Of a stretch of 64,000 nt of DNA, positions 55,602 through 64,000 are shown piece by piece. How positions within the stretch are numbered: the first letter of the stretch is position 1; the number at the start of each line of letters is the position of its first letter. Both the position numbers and the translations under genes were made by a program. The DNA is from CAWKGV01 sp963849305 (GTDB lineage Bacteria; Pseudomonadota; Alphaproteobacteria; Acetobacterales; Acetobacteraceae). The notes beneath the pieces were generated by a model. It worked only from the letters and a program-made list of their open reading frames with translations. It was not told the DNA's origin and did no database searches. The DNA lies in assembly GCA_963849305.1 (NCBI GenBank), contig CAWKGV010000022.1:372001-436000 (forward strand). The letters run 5' to 3'.

Positions 55602-57011
55602 ATGGAAACGGATAACAGCAGCGGGCGCGTTATTCAACACCTGCGCGCACTGGCTGCCGGGCAGGCGGCCGGGGCGCGCCTGCCGTCGGTGCGCGCCTTG
55701 ATGCGCGACCTGCGCGTGAGCCCGGTGACGGTTCAGCGTGCGCTGGATCGGCTCGCACATGAGGGCGTGCTGGAGGCGCACCCGGGACGCGGAACCTTCG
55801 TCGCGGCGATGCGGGCAAGCGAAGGCGCGGCGCCGGCCGATACCGGCTGGCAAACCGTGGCGCTCGGCTCCGGTCGCGCGCCGACGGAGGCACTGGGCGC
55901 GCTGGCGCTGGTGCCGGCGCCGCACGCGATTGCTTTGAATGCCGGGTATTTGCCGGAGGAATTGCAGGCGACGTCGCTGCTCGCCGGGGCGGCGCTGCGG
56001 GCCTCGCGCCGGCCCGGGCTGTGGGCGCGGATGCCGGCCGAGGGGCTGCACGCCTTGCGCGCCTGGTTCGCCCATGAGGCCGGCGGCGGGTTCCAGCCGC
56101 ATGAGGTGACGATCTGCCCGGGAACCCAGCCGGCGCTCGCCGCCTGCTGTCGCGCGCTCGCCTCGCCGGGCGATGCGGTGCTTATGGAAAGCCCGACCTA
56201 TGTCGGGGCGCTGACCGCGGCGCGCGCCGCCGGGCTGCGTCCGGTTCCGGTGCCGACGGATGCCAGGGGCGTGCGCCCGGAACTCCTGGCCGATGCGTTC
56301 CGCGCCAGCGGCGCGCGGCTGTTCTATTGCCAGCCTACCCACGCCAATCCCACCGGCGCCGTGCTGGGCGAGGAGCGGCGCGCGGCGGTGCTGGACATCG
56401 TCGCGCGAGCCGGTGCGTTCCTGATCGAAGACGACTGGGCGCGCGACTTTCATCTGGAGAACGGGCCGGCGCCGATGCCGTTGGCGGCCGACGACCGCGA
56501 CGGGCACGTGGTCTATCTGCGCTCGCTGACCAAATGCGCGGCACCGGGCTTGCGGATCGGGGCGATCTGCGGCCACGGCCCGGTGGTCGAGCGGCTGCGC
56601 GCGGCGCGGCTGGTGGACGATTTCTTCGTGCCCGGCGTGTTGCAGGAAATCGCGCTGCAATTGCTGACCGCGCCCGGCTGGGCGCGGCATCTGCGCGGCT
56701 TGCGCGCCGAGTTGCGGGCGCGGCGGGATGCGCTGGCGGCGGCGCTGCGCGCGCAACTCGGCCCGGACTGCCTGGCGCGGGTGCCGGCCGGCGGGCTGCA
56801 TCTTTGGCTGCGGCTGCCGGAGTGCGCCTCGGACGAGGAGGTGGCGCAGCGCGCCGCGCGGGCCGATCTGCTGGTCAGCGCCGGGCGCCATTGGTTTCCG
56901 GCGGAACCGGCTGGGCCGTTCCTGCGGCTTAGCTTCGCGGCGATCCGGGCGGAGATTGCTGGGGAGGTGGTGGCGCGGCTAGCGGCGATTGCTGGGATGG
57001 GGCCGAGTTGA
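55602..57011 (+). CDS. MocR-type regulator: GntR HTH fused to PLP aminotransferase domain
   Basis: 469 aa. N-terminal winged helix of GntR type (residues 1-75: GARLPSVRALMRDLRVSPVT, VQRALDRLAHEGVLEAHPGR), a linker, then a fold-type-I aminotransferase-like domain. PLP-binding parts include ICPGTQPALAACCRALASPG, FYCQPTHANPTGAVLGEE, IEDDWARDFHL and the Schiff-base Lys in YLRSLTKCAAPGLRIG. MocR regulators sense amino acids or PLP. The divergent LysE-type exporter is the likely target. Start ATG 55602 is somewhat uncertain; GTG starts lie a few codons upstream. Confidence 0.9.
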   Translation: METDNSSGRVIQHLRALAAGQAAGARLPSVRALMRDLRVSPVTVQRALDRLAHEGVLEAHPGRGTFVAAMRASEGAAPADTGWQTVALGSGRAPTEALGALALVPAPHAIALNAGYLPEELQATSLLAGAALRASRRPGLWARMPAEGLHALRAWFAHEAGGGFQPHEVTICPGTQPALAACCRALASPGDAVLMESPTYVGALTAARAAGLRPVPVPTDARGVRPELLADAFRASGARLFYCQPTHANPTGAVLGEERRAAVLDIVARAGAFLIEDDWARDFHLENGPAPMPLAADDRDGHVVYLRSLTKCAAPGLRIGAICGHGPVVERLRAARLVDDFFVPGVLQEIALQLLTAPGWARHLRGLRAELRARRDALAAALRAQLGPDCLARVPAGGLHLWLRLPECASDEEVAQRAARADLLVSAGRHWFPAEPAGPFLRLSFAAIRAEIAGEVVARLAAIAGMGPS

Positions 57012-57193
57012 GCGACTGTCTTTACGGTCAAGCCTGATCTCTGAATCGTTCGTGGACATGGCGGTCGCGTCAAGGCTGGCGCGGTCGCGCCACCGCCTCT
57101 GGCGGCTGCGGCTTACCCGCCCGCCACGCCGCGAAGCTGACTGGCGATCAGCTCGATGCCGCACCATGCTCGGCCTCCTGCCATATCCGTCGG
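57012..57193. other. Gap after the MocR-type gene
   Basis: 180 bases with no supported gene. It may contain worn insertion sequence ends belonging to the remnants on its right, but no terminal repeats were recognised. Confidence 0.4.
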
Positions 57194-57380
57194 TCACGCA
57201 CGATCGCGTTGGATGGTCAGCAGCTTGCGGGCGGTGGCGACGAGGGCGGCGAGCTTGGGCTTGCCGGCGGCGACCAGCTTGTCGCGGAATGCCTTGAGCA
57301 CCGGTTGTAGCGCGCGCCGACCGTGGCGCCCATGAACAGGGCGCCGCCGATGAAGTTTTTGCCCGCCACTGGCCGGAGGG
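57194..57380 (-). mobile_element. C-terminal remnant of an IS110-family transposase
   Basis: On the minus strand the text VAGKNFIGGALFMGATVGAR shifts frame near 57305 and goes on as PVLKAFRDKLVAAGKPKLA and LVATARKLLTIQRDRA before a stop. This matches the C-terminal end of IS110/IS116/IS902-type transposases (pattern ...ALYMGALVATRHNPVLKAFYQRL.AAGKPK...RKLLTI). The catalytic N-terminal part is gone, and a frameshift interrupts what remains. Confidence 0.7.
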
Positions 57381-57439
57381 GCGATCCCCGCTGCTGCAGC
57401 CTCTCGCCGCAGTTTCCCTTTCGTCGCGCGCGCCTTCGG

Positions 57440-57690
57440 CGATTGCCTACGCCGCCCGTCGCGTCGCCGAGGCGACCCGCATCGCCGTCGAGATCGTCCG
57501 CAAGCCGTCCGATCAGGCGGGCTTCGCAGTGCATCCGCGCCGCTGGGTGGTCGAACGCTGCTTCGCCTGGCTCGGGCGTAACCGGCGGCTCGCCAAGGAC
57601 TTCGACGCAACTATCGCTTCAGCCACCGCCTTCCTCTACGCCGCCTTAGCCATGCTGCTCATCAGGCGGATCGCTCGTTGCTCATCGATG
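57440..57690 (+). mobile_element. C-terminal remnant of an IS5-family transposase
   Basis: The plus strand encodes IAVEIVRKPSDQAGFAVHPR, then RWVVERCFAWLGRNRRLAKD and DATIASATAFLYAALAMLLI. This is the conserved C-terminal third of IS5-type DDE transposases, including the catalytic-Glu region (VVERCFAWLGRNRRL). The N-terminal two thirds and inverted repeats are not visible. It abuts the IS110 remnant in opposite orientation, so one element was probably inserted next to or into the other before both decayed. Confidence 0.75.
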
Positions 57691-57896
57691 AACTCGGCAG
57701 GCTCTATTGCGGGCAGGTCTTTGGCGTCTTGCTCCGGGCCTGATGGGCCGAGGTTTCAACAAAGCCGACATAGTGCGCTGTCGAAGACCGATCGCGGGCC
57801 GTCCGGGCAGCGGAGCAGAAATTGAAGCTTTACACAATGGCCAGATTTAAGCAGAATGAAGAAGTGTGCGACATCAACTAAGTGGACAGTCCAACT
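57691..57896. other. Gap between IS remnant and lower-GC gene
   Basis: About 200 bases in which base composition drops from the high-GC background to roughly even. No gene or clear repeat end is seen. Confidence 0.4.
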
Positions 57897-58880
57897 ATGT
57901 CAATTTGTGATCAGCAGAATCCACACGAATGGCAAGAAAAAATCCAATCTGTATTCTCAAGACGAGGGGGCTTGGTCGGAGAGCGCTATCTTCTTAGCTT
58001 ACTCCAATCCGAAAAAGCGAACGGTCTCGAATATCAGACCAAGTTTCAAGGCCATCGCTTGCTCACCGAAGCGTTTTTCGACTTTTTTGCCGAAACGCTG
58101 ACAGTCGTCGCAAGTCGTGTACGCCGGCAAGGTTGGCCTGAGCATCGGGAGAACTATAGTCTTCATGTACTCGCCTTCGTAACGCTGTTCCGGACAATGC
58201 GGGCGGCAGATATGCTTGCGATTGGCGGCTATCGGCTGGACGGGTATGCACACCTGCGGGGAGTCATGGACGCAGATTTTTCGTATTGTGGGGGTGGCGA
58301 ACGGCTGGACGACGTTCCAAGCCCTGCTAGGTGTCGCAGGCTACACCAAAGACCGGAAGTGGACCGAGACTGAATTCGAGAAGATCCACCCGAACAAGGT
58401 AAAAGTTGAGAAGGAAATTCATCGGAAGCTACTGGGTCCGGATTCGGACTTTCGGCAGGCCAGCATGGACGCGCTACGACATTGGGACTGGTCATTCGAC
58501 AAGCAGGTACATGGCGGCCGATGGACGTTCTTCAGCGAAGCAAGATACTGGTTTGGGCGCCATGACGCATCAGTGTCTCTCATTCCGCGCATGATCGATG
58601 ACGACGACGGGATGTTCATCAACCAGAGCGATCGGCTACCACTGGGATGACACACTGACTCCTGCCAACACTACAGTTGGAAAAGCAAGAGTTCAGCACT
58701 GCATGGGGTGAGCGTTGGGACATTTTGGATGCCACATACAGGCAAATGAGCGAATCACTGTCCCGAATGGGCAAGCTCCTTGCAGACGCAATCATCGAGC
58801 TAGTCGACGCGAAGTTTCGATTGATACTTCCGCCTCCTACGTGGAGCGCGCTGAACCGGTCTAAAAGGCGGAATGCTTGA
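57897..58880 (+). pseudogene. Lower-GC hypothetical gene broken by several frameshifts
   Basis: Reading begins MSICDQQNPHEWQEKIQSVF and continues FFDFFAETLTVVASRVRRQG, FVTLFRTMRAADMLAIGGYR. Near 58275, in a run of T, the frame shifts; removing one T gives VMDADFRIVGVANGWTTFQA and runs on to GYTKDRKWTETEFEKIHPNK. After SVSLIPRMIDDDDGMFINQS it shifts again (WDDTLTPANTTVGKA in another frame near 58645), then again to EFSTAWGERWDILDATYRQM, ending at 58880. A protein of about 325 aa is implied. I do not recognise the family. Composition is near 50 percent G+C in lines checked, unlike the neighbours, indicating transfer. Adjacent to IS remnants. Confidence 0.65.
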
Positions 58881-59038
58881 TGCTTTGGATCCCGATGAAA
58901 CAGTTGCGAGCATGGCGCTTACGACCGCAAAAATCAAGTATTTCTGAGACGGTTGCGGGGGAAGTGTAACGGCGACTTCAGCGGCGTGCAAAAATGTCCG
59001 GTGCGAATGTCCTTCGCGGAAGAGCGGAAATCGGGCAG
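58881..59038. other. Gap after the lower-GC gene
   Basis: About 160 bases in which composition returns toward the high-GC background. No gene recognised. Confidence 0.4.
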
Positions 59039-59900
59039 CTACTCCGTCCTAGCCACAAACATCTGCCCCGTTGCATAGGAGCAGCCAGAGCCTTCGACCG
59101 CGGAGCCAGTCGAGGCCGAGCAGCATGTCCACGATCGGATAGAGATGCACCGGCACGGCCAGCAGCTCCGGGTTGGTCGATCGTATGATCGCCGACGCGC
59201 AGCGTGGCGAACCGGTACGGATGCGCGGCGCGGGAGAAGGTGCCGACGCCGTTGACGGGCACCCCGGCGCCGTCGCGCTCCGCTGCGCCACGAGCCGAGA
59301 CGCGCCATGCCCGGCGCCGACCAGGCTCGCGTGGCGCCCGGTATCCGGCAGCGCGCGCAGCGGGCGCCCGTCCACCTGCACCGGGATCACCAGCGCGTCG
59401 CCATACGCGGGCAGGCGCGGCGATCGCGTCATACGGCCGGCCCAGGGCAGGAACCGGCCGGCGCACCCGCTCACGTCGTAGAGCGTCATCGTCCGCGCGC
59501 CGGCAGGTCGAGCGCGAGATCGAAGGCGGACAGGAAGTCCCGCCCGAGCAGCCCGTCGATCGGGCGTCGCCGCGCGCGGCAAACGGCAGGGACGCGACCA
59601 CGAGCGTGTCGTCGCGTACCAGCGTGCGGTGCCGGAGCGCGATCCCGGCGAGCGTGAGCGAGGCCGGATCGGCGACGGCGTGCCGCTCGATAGCCGCCGA
59701 CACCGATGACGCTGCTGTCCACCCAGCGATCGAGGCGCAGGCCGAGACGGCGCGCCGCCTCCGGCGTCACCAACGAGCGCGCCGCGCCGGTGTCCAGCAG
59801 AAACGTGGCCGGCGCGCCGTTGACCGTGACTTTGACCGCGATGCCGGCCGCCGCGACGTCAGCGCCACCGTGGCCCGCTCCGCACGACGCAGGCGGCGGC
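59039..59900 (-). pseudogene. Broken retropepsin-like aspartyl protease gene
   Basis: Fragments in all three minus frames fit one protein. They include PATFLLDTGAARSLVTPEAA with the DTG active-site motif, RLGLRLDRWVDSSVIGVGGY, ADPASLTLAGIALRHRTLV, PIDGLLGRDFLSAFDLALDL, LPAYGDALVIPVQVDGRPLR with a second ALPDTG, LLAVPVHLYPIVDMLLGLDW and the end YATGQMFVARTE. At least five frame changes are needed. The two-lobe arrangement with paired D-T-G resembles bacterial periplasmic retropepsin-like proteases. It lies downstream of the broken acyl-CoA ligase on the same strand. Confidence 0.65.
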
Positions 59901-59924
59901 TTGCGTCGAGCCGGCGCAGCGACC

Positions 59925-61487
59925 AGTCACGCCGTGCGCAGCGCCTCGGCTCAGCGAAGGCCTCAAGCACTGAAGCCACTTCTCGACTTCGTGGCGCTGG
60001 ATCTTGCCGGTGGTGCTGCGCGGGAACTCGTCCTCGCGCACGAAGCGCACATCCTTCGGCTGCTTGTAGCCCGCCAGTTCCTGCCGGCAAAGCGCGCCAG
60101 CAGCTCCTCGGGCGCGACAGCGGCGTCGCGCAGCGCCACGAAGGCCACCGGCACCTCGCCCCAGCGCGCGTCCTTCGCGGCGCACGACCACCGCATCGGC
60201 CACGCGCGGGTCGCGCAGCAGCACCTGCTCGATCTCGGCGGGATAGATGTTCTCGCCGCCGGACTTGATCATGTATTTCAGCCGGTCGACGTAATCGATC
60301 CGCCCGTCCGGGCGGCGGACGCAGATGTCGCCCATGTGGAACCAGCCGCCGCGGAAGTCGCTTGCGCATTGGTCTCCGGCGGCATCCCAATAGCCGCTGA
60401 ACAGGGTCGGGCCGCGCACCGCGACCTCGCCGGGCGTGCCGTCGGGCACATCGCGGTCCTCGGTATCGACAAGCCGAAACGCGCACAGCTCGGCGACGGC
60501 AGCTTCGCCATCCGCTCGGGCGCCTCGCCGACCGCGATGCGCCCGGCGGAGAACGGCGGCAGCCCGGTTTCGGTCGAGCCGAACGTGTTGGCATACGGCG
60601 CTTCGAGCAGCGCGGTGATCTCGGCGAGCTGGTGGCGCGGCACGAGGTCGGCCATCGCGCCGATCAGCTTCACCCCGCGCGGCCGTGCGTTGCCGGCGCA
60701 GCGCCTCGATCATGCCCTCGATCATCCCCGGCATCAGCACCAGCCACCACAGAAGCTCGGTCGCGACGATCTGCGCCAGCCGGTCGGGCTCGAAGCCGGG
60801 CACGACGATCACGGTGCCGCCGAGGCAGAGCGCGTGGATCGACTGGTCGGCGGAGACCATGTGGAACATCGGCGCCCAGGCGACGAACGTGTCGCCCGGC
60901 GACAGCGCGAAATCGACGCAGCTTGCGTGCATGCGCGCAAGCTCGGCGCGATGGGTGATGAACGCGCCCTTAGGCGCGCCGGTGGTGCCGCTGGTGAACA
61001 GGATCACCATCCCGTCCTCGGGCTCGGCGGCGATGGGCGGCTCGTCTCGGCGCCGCGGCGAGCCGCGCCTCGTAGTCCTCGCCGAGCGCGATCACATCGC
61101 CCGTGATCTCGCCGAGCCGCCGCAGCGCGCTCGGCATAGGCTGGCGAAACCAAGCGTGAGCCTCGGCGTGGTCAAGCGGACGCAGTGCACCAGCTCGGGC
61201 TCGGCCAGCCGCCAGTTCAGCGCGCACAGAATGGCGCCGAGCTTGGCCGAGCGGCGAACAGCAACTCCAGGTATTCGGCGCGGTTTTCCGACAGGATCGC
61301 CACGCGGTCGCCGCGGCCGACGTCCATCGCGCGCAGCACGCGCGCGGCGGTTCACACGCGCATCGAAGGCAGAGAAGGTGAACGTGCGGCTGCCATCCAC
61401 GATCGCCACGCGATCCGGCCGCAGCCGCGCTTGCTGGACCAGCAGCTCTCCGATGGTCACACCGCCCGCGCGCGCGGTCGTGTCCAC
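59925..61487 (-). pseudogene. Broken AMP-dependent acyl-CoA ligase gene
   Basis: From GTG 61487, nine bases after the solute-binding protein stop: TIGELLVQQARLRPDRVAIV, then in other frames VGRGDRVAILSENRAEYLEL, KLGAILCALNWRLAEPELVH, MVILFTSGTTGAPKGAFITH (AMP-binding P-loop), AWAPMFHMVSADQSIHALCL, EAPYANTFGSTETGLPPFSA, GPTLFSGYWDAAGDQCASDF, DYVDRLKYMIKSGGENIYPA and FPRSTTGKIQRHEVEKWL. At least six shifts separate these pieces. All the family motifs survive, so the breakage is either recent or due to sequence error. About 515 aa would be expected. Confidence 0.78.
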
Positions 61488-61496
61488 CGCCTGCCC

Positions 61497-62834
61497 CTAA
61501 TGCATCAAGCCAGAGGGCAGGGGCGAGGTGCGCGTGAGCCGCAGCCGCGCCTCGGCGACGGCCTGCACCGCCGCCATCGCCTGCTCCGGCCGCTCCTTGT
61601 CGGCGCCGATCGCGCGCAAATGGCTGACCAGGGCTGTGAAGATCGTGGGGTCGGCGATCACATGCGGCTGCGCGGAGGCAAGCTCCTTGATGTACTCGTC
61701 GTACAACTCCTGCACATGCGGCGGTGGATGCGTCGGGCGCATCCCGTCGAACGCCGGCAAGTCGTTGAGCTGATCGAGGGCGGCCTGCTCGCCCACGCCG
61801 CTGATCAGTTCCTTCAGCACCGTCTCGGCGGCGCGCTCGGCCTTCGGCGAGCCGGTGGCGTTCTTCGTCATCCCCCAAGCGACATCGATGCCGCCGAGCG
61901 GCGGGCTCGGCTGGCCGTGGGGGGCGAGTGCCGGGAAGAAGAACTTGCCGTAGCCGGACATGGTGGTGAGCTGGGGTTGGCCGGAGAGTGCCGTCTCTTG
62001 CAGCCACCAGGAGCCGAGCGACATCATCCCCACCCGGCCGGCGACGAACAGATCGGCCCCGGTCGGGTACTGCACGGCGCTGAGCGCGCCGGGCTGGAAC
62101 ACGTGCTCGGTGAACAAAAGCCGCCAGACCTTCGCGGCGTTGACAAGACCAGGTCGGGTCCAGACCGGCGCCCCGCCTTCGGCCTCGACCAAATCCCCAA
62201 GCCCGGTCTGCGCCGCGATCTGCATGTACACCCAGGCCACGAAATTGTCCGAGGCGGCGCCCTGGTAGAACGGAACCAGCCCGGCCGCCCGAAGCTGCCG
62301 CGCGGCCGTCGCCATGTCCTGGAACGTCTTGGGCGCGCCGGCGATCTTGGCCTTCTGGAATGCCTCGCGGTCGTACCAGAGGTTCAGCACCTCGGCCTCT
62401 TGCGGCAGGATGTAGAAGCTGCCGTCGCCCTTGGGATTGCCGAGCCGGGCTTCCGACAACAGGACCGGGGCGAAATGCTTCTGCCAGTCATCGCCCCAGG
62501 CGTCCGTCGCCATCGCCGAGAGATCCTTCAACCGCTCGCGGTATTGCTGGGTGCGGGCGCCGGGCGGTAGGCCGATGATATCGGGCAGGATCAGGGAGCG
62601 GGCGGCGGCCTGCAACGCGGTGAAATAAGATGAGGACGGCTGGACCAGCGCGCGCAGCTCGATATCGGGGTGCGCCTTCTCGATCGCCGCCACCATCGCC
62701 TTCATGGTCGTGGGGTCGGGGCTCCAGGACCAGAGCGTAACGACGGTGCGTTGGTCGGCCATGGCGGCGCCGGAGAGCGCCAGGACGGCGGTGCTGAAGG
62801 CAATCAGGGCCAAGCGGCGTATGGCGCGCGTCAT
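61497..62834 (-). CDS. Extracellular solute-binding protein (sugar ABC type)
   Basis: 445 aa from ATG 62834, which gives a clean signal peptide (MTRAIRRLALIAFSTAVLAL, cut after AAMA). The mature start VVTLWSWSPDPTTMKAMVAA, IIGLPPGARTQQYRERLKDL, YILPQEAEVLNLWYDREAFQ and FVAGRVGMMSLGSWWLQETA are typical of family 1 sugar-binding proteins of ABC importers. It acts in the periplasm. No ABC permease or ATPase is beside it within the window; it lies 19 bases behind an MFS transporter and just before the broken ligase. Confidence 0.88.
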   Translation of the reverse strand: MTRAIRRLALIAFSTAVLALSGAAMADQRTVVTLWSWSPDPTTMKAMVAAIEKAHPDIELRALVQPSSSYFTALQAAARSLILPDIIGLPPGARTQQYRERLKDLSAMATDAWGDDWQKHFAPVLLSEARLGNPKGDGSFYILPQEAEVLNLWYDREAFQKAKIAGAPKTFQDMATAARQLRAAGLVPFYQGAASDNFVAWVYMQIAAQTGLGDLVEAEGGAPVWTRPGLVNAAKVWRLLFTEHVFQPGALSAVQYPTGADLFVAGRVGMMSLGSWWLQETALSGQPQLTTMSGYGKFFFPALAPHGQPSPPLGGIDVAWGMTKNATGSPKAERAAETVLKELISGVGEQAALDQLNDLPAFDGMRPTHPPPHVQELYDEYIKELASAQPHVIADPTIFTALVSHLRAIGADKERPEQAMAAVQAVAEARLRLTRTSPLPSGLMH

Positions 62835-62853
62835 GCGGGTCGGTCCCTTGCGT

Positions 62854-64000
62854 CTATGCCGCGGCCGGCGCTCCAACCGGGCGGCGGGTCATGGTCAGGG
62901 TGAGAATGGCGCCCAGGATCAGCAGCGCGCCCGCGAGCAGGAACGCGCTAGTAAAGCTGTTGGTCGCGGCGACGATGTAGCCGGTGAGGATCGGCGCGGC
63001 GAGGCCGAACAGATTGCCGCCGAACTGGATCCAGCCGATCGCCGCGCCGATGCTCCGGCCCGCGTGCAGCAGGTCGTTGGTGAGCGAGTAGGTATTGACG
63101 AAGACGCTCTGCACGCAGGCCAGCGAGAACGTGATCTCTGCCAGCAGCAGCGCCAGCGAGCCGGTGAACGGCGCGAGCATCATCACGGCCGCGCCCACGG
63201 CCAGGATCACGATCGCCCAGCGGCGCTTGCCGGCGCGCACCGCCTCCGGCGTGAGCAGGCGATCGCAGACGCGACCGAAGATCAGGGTCAGCAGCATCGC
63301 GCCGAAATAGCAGCTGCCGGTCTGCACCCCGGAATGCATGATGTTGATATGCCTTGTCTGCACGAGGTAAGTCGGCAGCCAGGTGAGGAACAGGTATTGC
63401 GTGTAGTTGACGCAGCCTTGGACCAGGAACAGGCCCCACATCGTCTGATAACTGAGCAGTTCCATGAGCGGCATGTGGTGGGTGTCGCTGGTGCCGCCCG
63501 GGGCGCGCTCGGCGAGGATCATGCGCCGTTCCTTTACGGGCAGCCAGTCGGCTCGCTCGGGGTCGCGGAACAAGGCGAGCCAGACCGCGACCCAGGTGAA
63601 GCCGAGCCCGCCCGAAATCACGAACGAGAGGCGCCAGCCGACTGCGCCCACCAGCCAAGCGACCGTGACCGCCGAGACCGCGGTTCCGAACGCGGGGCCG
63701 GAGCCGGAGATGGAGAACGCGAGCGCCCGCTCGCGCACCGGCACCCATTCACGGATGGCGCGCGCGGCGAGCGGGAAGGTGGGAGATTCGCCGATGCCGA
63801 GCAGCAAGCGCGTGAAGAATAGGAACCCGAAGCTCCAGGAAAGGGCCGCGAGGGCGGTGGCGGCAGACCAGAAGGCGATGCAGCGCGCCGCCGTGTTGCG
63901 CGTCCCCCAGCGATCCAGCAGCAGGCCGGCCGGAAGCTGGCAGGGCGCGTAGCTCCAGATAAACGAGGAAAGCAGGTAGCCGACCGCCACGGGCGTCAGC
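62854..64000 (-). CDS. MFS transporter, ACS-type organic anion symporter (5' end cut by window)
   Basis: At least 378 residues; the frame continues past the window edge with LTPVAVGYLLSSFIW, so the first membrane helix and start lie outside. About eleven hydrophobic segments remain. MFS motif A-like LLLDRWGTRNTAA in loop 2-3 and GIGESPTFPLAARAIREWVP, typical of the anion:cation symporter branch (hexuronate, glucarate, tartrate and phthalate carriers), are clear. The stop is 19 bases from the solute-binding protein start. It probably imports an organic acid; the exact substrate cannot be read. Confidence 0.88.
   Translation of the reverse strand, partial: LTPVAVGYLLSSFIWSYAPCQLPAGLLLDRWGTRNTAARCIAFWSAATALAALSWSFGFLFFTRLLLGIGESPTFPLAARAIREWVPVRERALAFSISGSGPAFGTAVSAVTVAWLVGAVGWRLSFVISGGLGFTWVAVWLALFRDPERADWLPVKERRMILAERAPGGTSDTHHMPLMELLSYQTMWGLFLVQGCVNYTQYLFLTWLPTYLVQTRHINIMHSGVQTGSCYFGAMLLTLIFGRVCDRLLTPEAVRAGKRRWAIVILAVGAAVMMLAPFTGSLALLLAEITFSLACVQSVFVNTYSLTNDLLHAGRSIGAAIGWIQFGGNLFGLAAPILTGYIVAATNSFTSAFLLAGALLILGAILTLTMTRRPVGAPAAA

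Overview
The window is high-GC chromosomal DNA (roughly two thirds G+C in the coding regions sampled by eye). The gene content fits an alphaproteobacterium, most likely Rhodospirillales/Acetobacteraceae. This rests on the order pyrH-frr-uppS-cdsA-dxr-rseP-bamA-skp-lpxD-fabZ-lpxA, a CarD regulator beside a cold-shock gene with small conserved neighbours, a homodimeric-type AceE with a lipoyl-bearing E3, and REP-like intergenic doublets common in this class. No rRNA, tRNA, CRISPR array or intact insertion sequence was seen.

Layout. 0.5-2.8 kb: acyl-CoA dehydrogenase plus family III CoA-transferase. 2.9-4.4 kb: OmpA-like and Sel1-repeat envelope proteins. 4.5-15.7 kb: a long plus-strand housekeeping cluster for nucleotide, ribosome recycling, isoprenoid, phospholipid, outer-membrane assembly and lipid A functions. 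bamA in it carries a one-base frameshift, and the cluster stops at what looks like the vestigial start of one further gene. 15.7-20.8 kb: three minus-strand genes (lytic transglycosylase with SPOR-like tail, hybrid histidine kinase with an ethylene-receptor-type membrane sensor, CinA-like protein). 20.9-24.9 kb: patatin, bactofilin, a lipoprotein and threonine synthase. 24.9-35.3 kb: glycolate oxidase subunits GlcE/GlcF, pyruvate dehydrogenase E1-E2-E3 (E3 has two lipoyl domains) and a lactate/glycolate permease, which together read as a C2/C3 acid uptake and oxidation unit.

35.4-37.4 kb: a broken beta-propeller gene, a membrane ORF fragment and a cytochrome b561. 37.5-47 kb: an acyl-CoA catabolic cluster (two acyl-CoA ligases, both subunits of a biotin-dependent acyl-CoA carboxylase, an acyl-CoA dehydrogenase, an HSL-type esterase). 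47-54.9 kb: a SAM-cyclase-ATPase regulator, a NicC-like flavin monooxygenase, CarD, CspA with small conserved genes, and a DUF72 protein. 54.9-57 kb: a LysE-type exporter divergent from a MocR-type regulator. 57.2-61.5 kb is an accessory scar: fused remnants of IS110- and IS5-family transposases, a lower-GC gene broken by several frameshifts, a broken aspartyl-protease-like gene and a broken acyl-CoA ligase. The window ends with a solute-binding protein and an MFS transporter cut by the edge.

The strongest candidates for something unusual are the ethylene-receptor-like hybrid kinase, the PDH complex with lipoyl domains on E3 beside GlcEF and a lactate permease, the REP-like doublets, and the cluster of frameshifted genes. 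Single-base frameshifts also hit bamA, which is normally essential, so sequencing or assembly error has to be separated from real decay.
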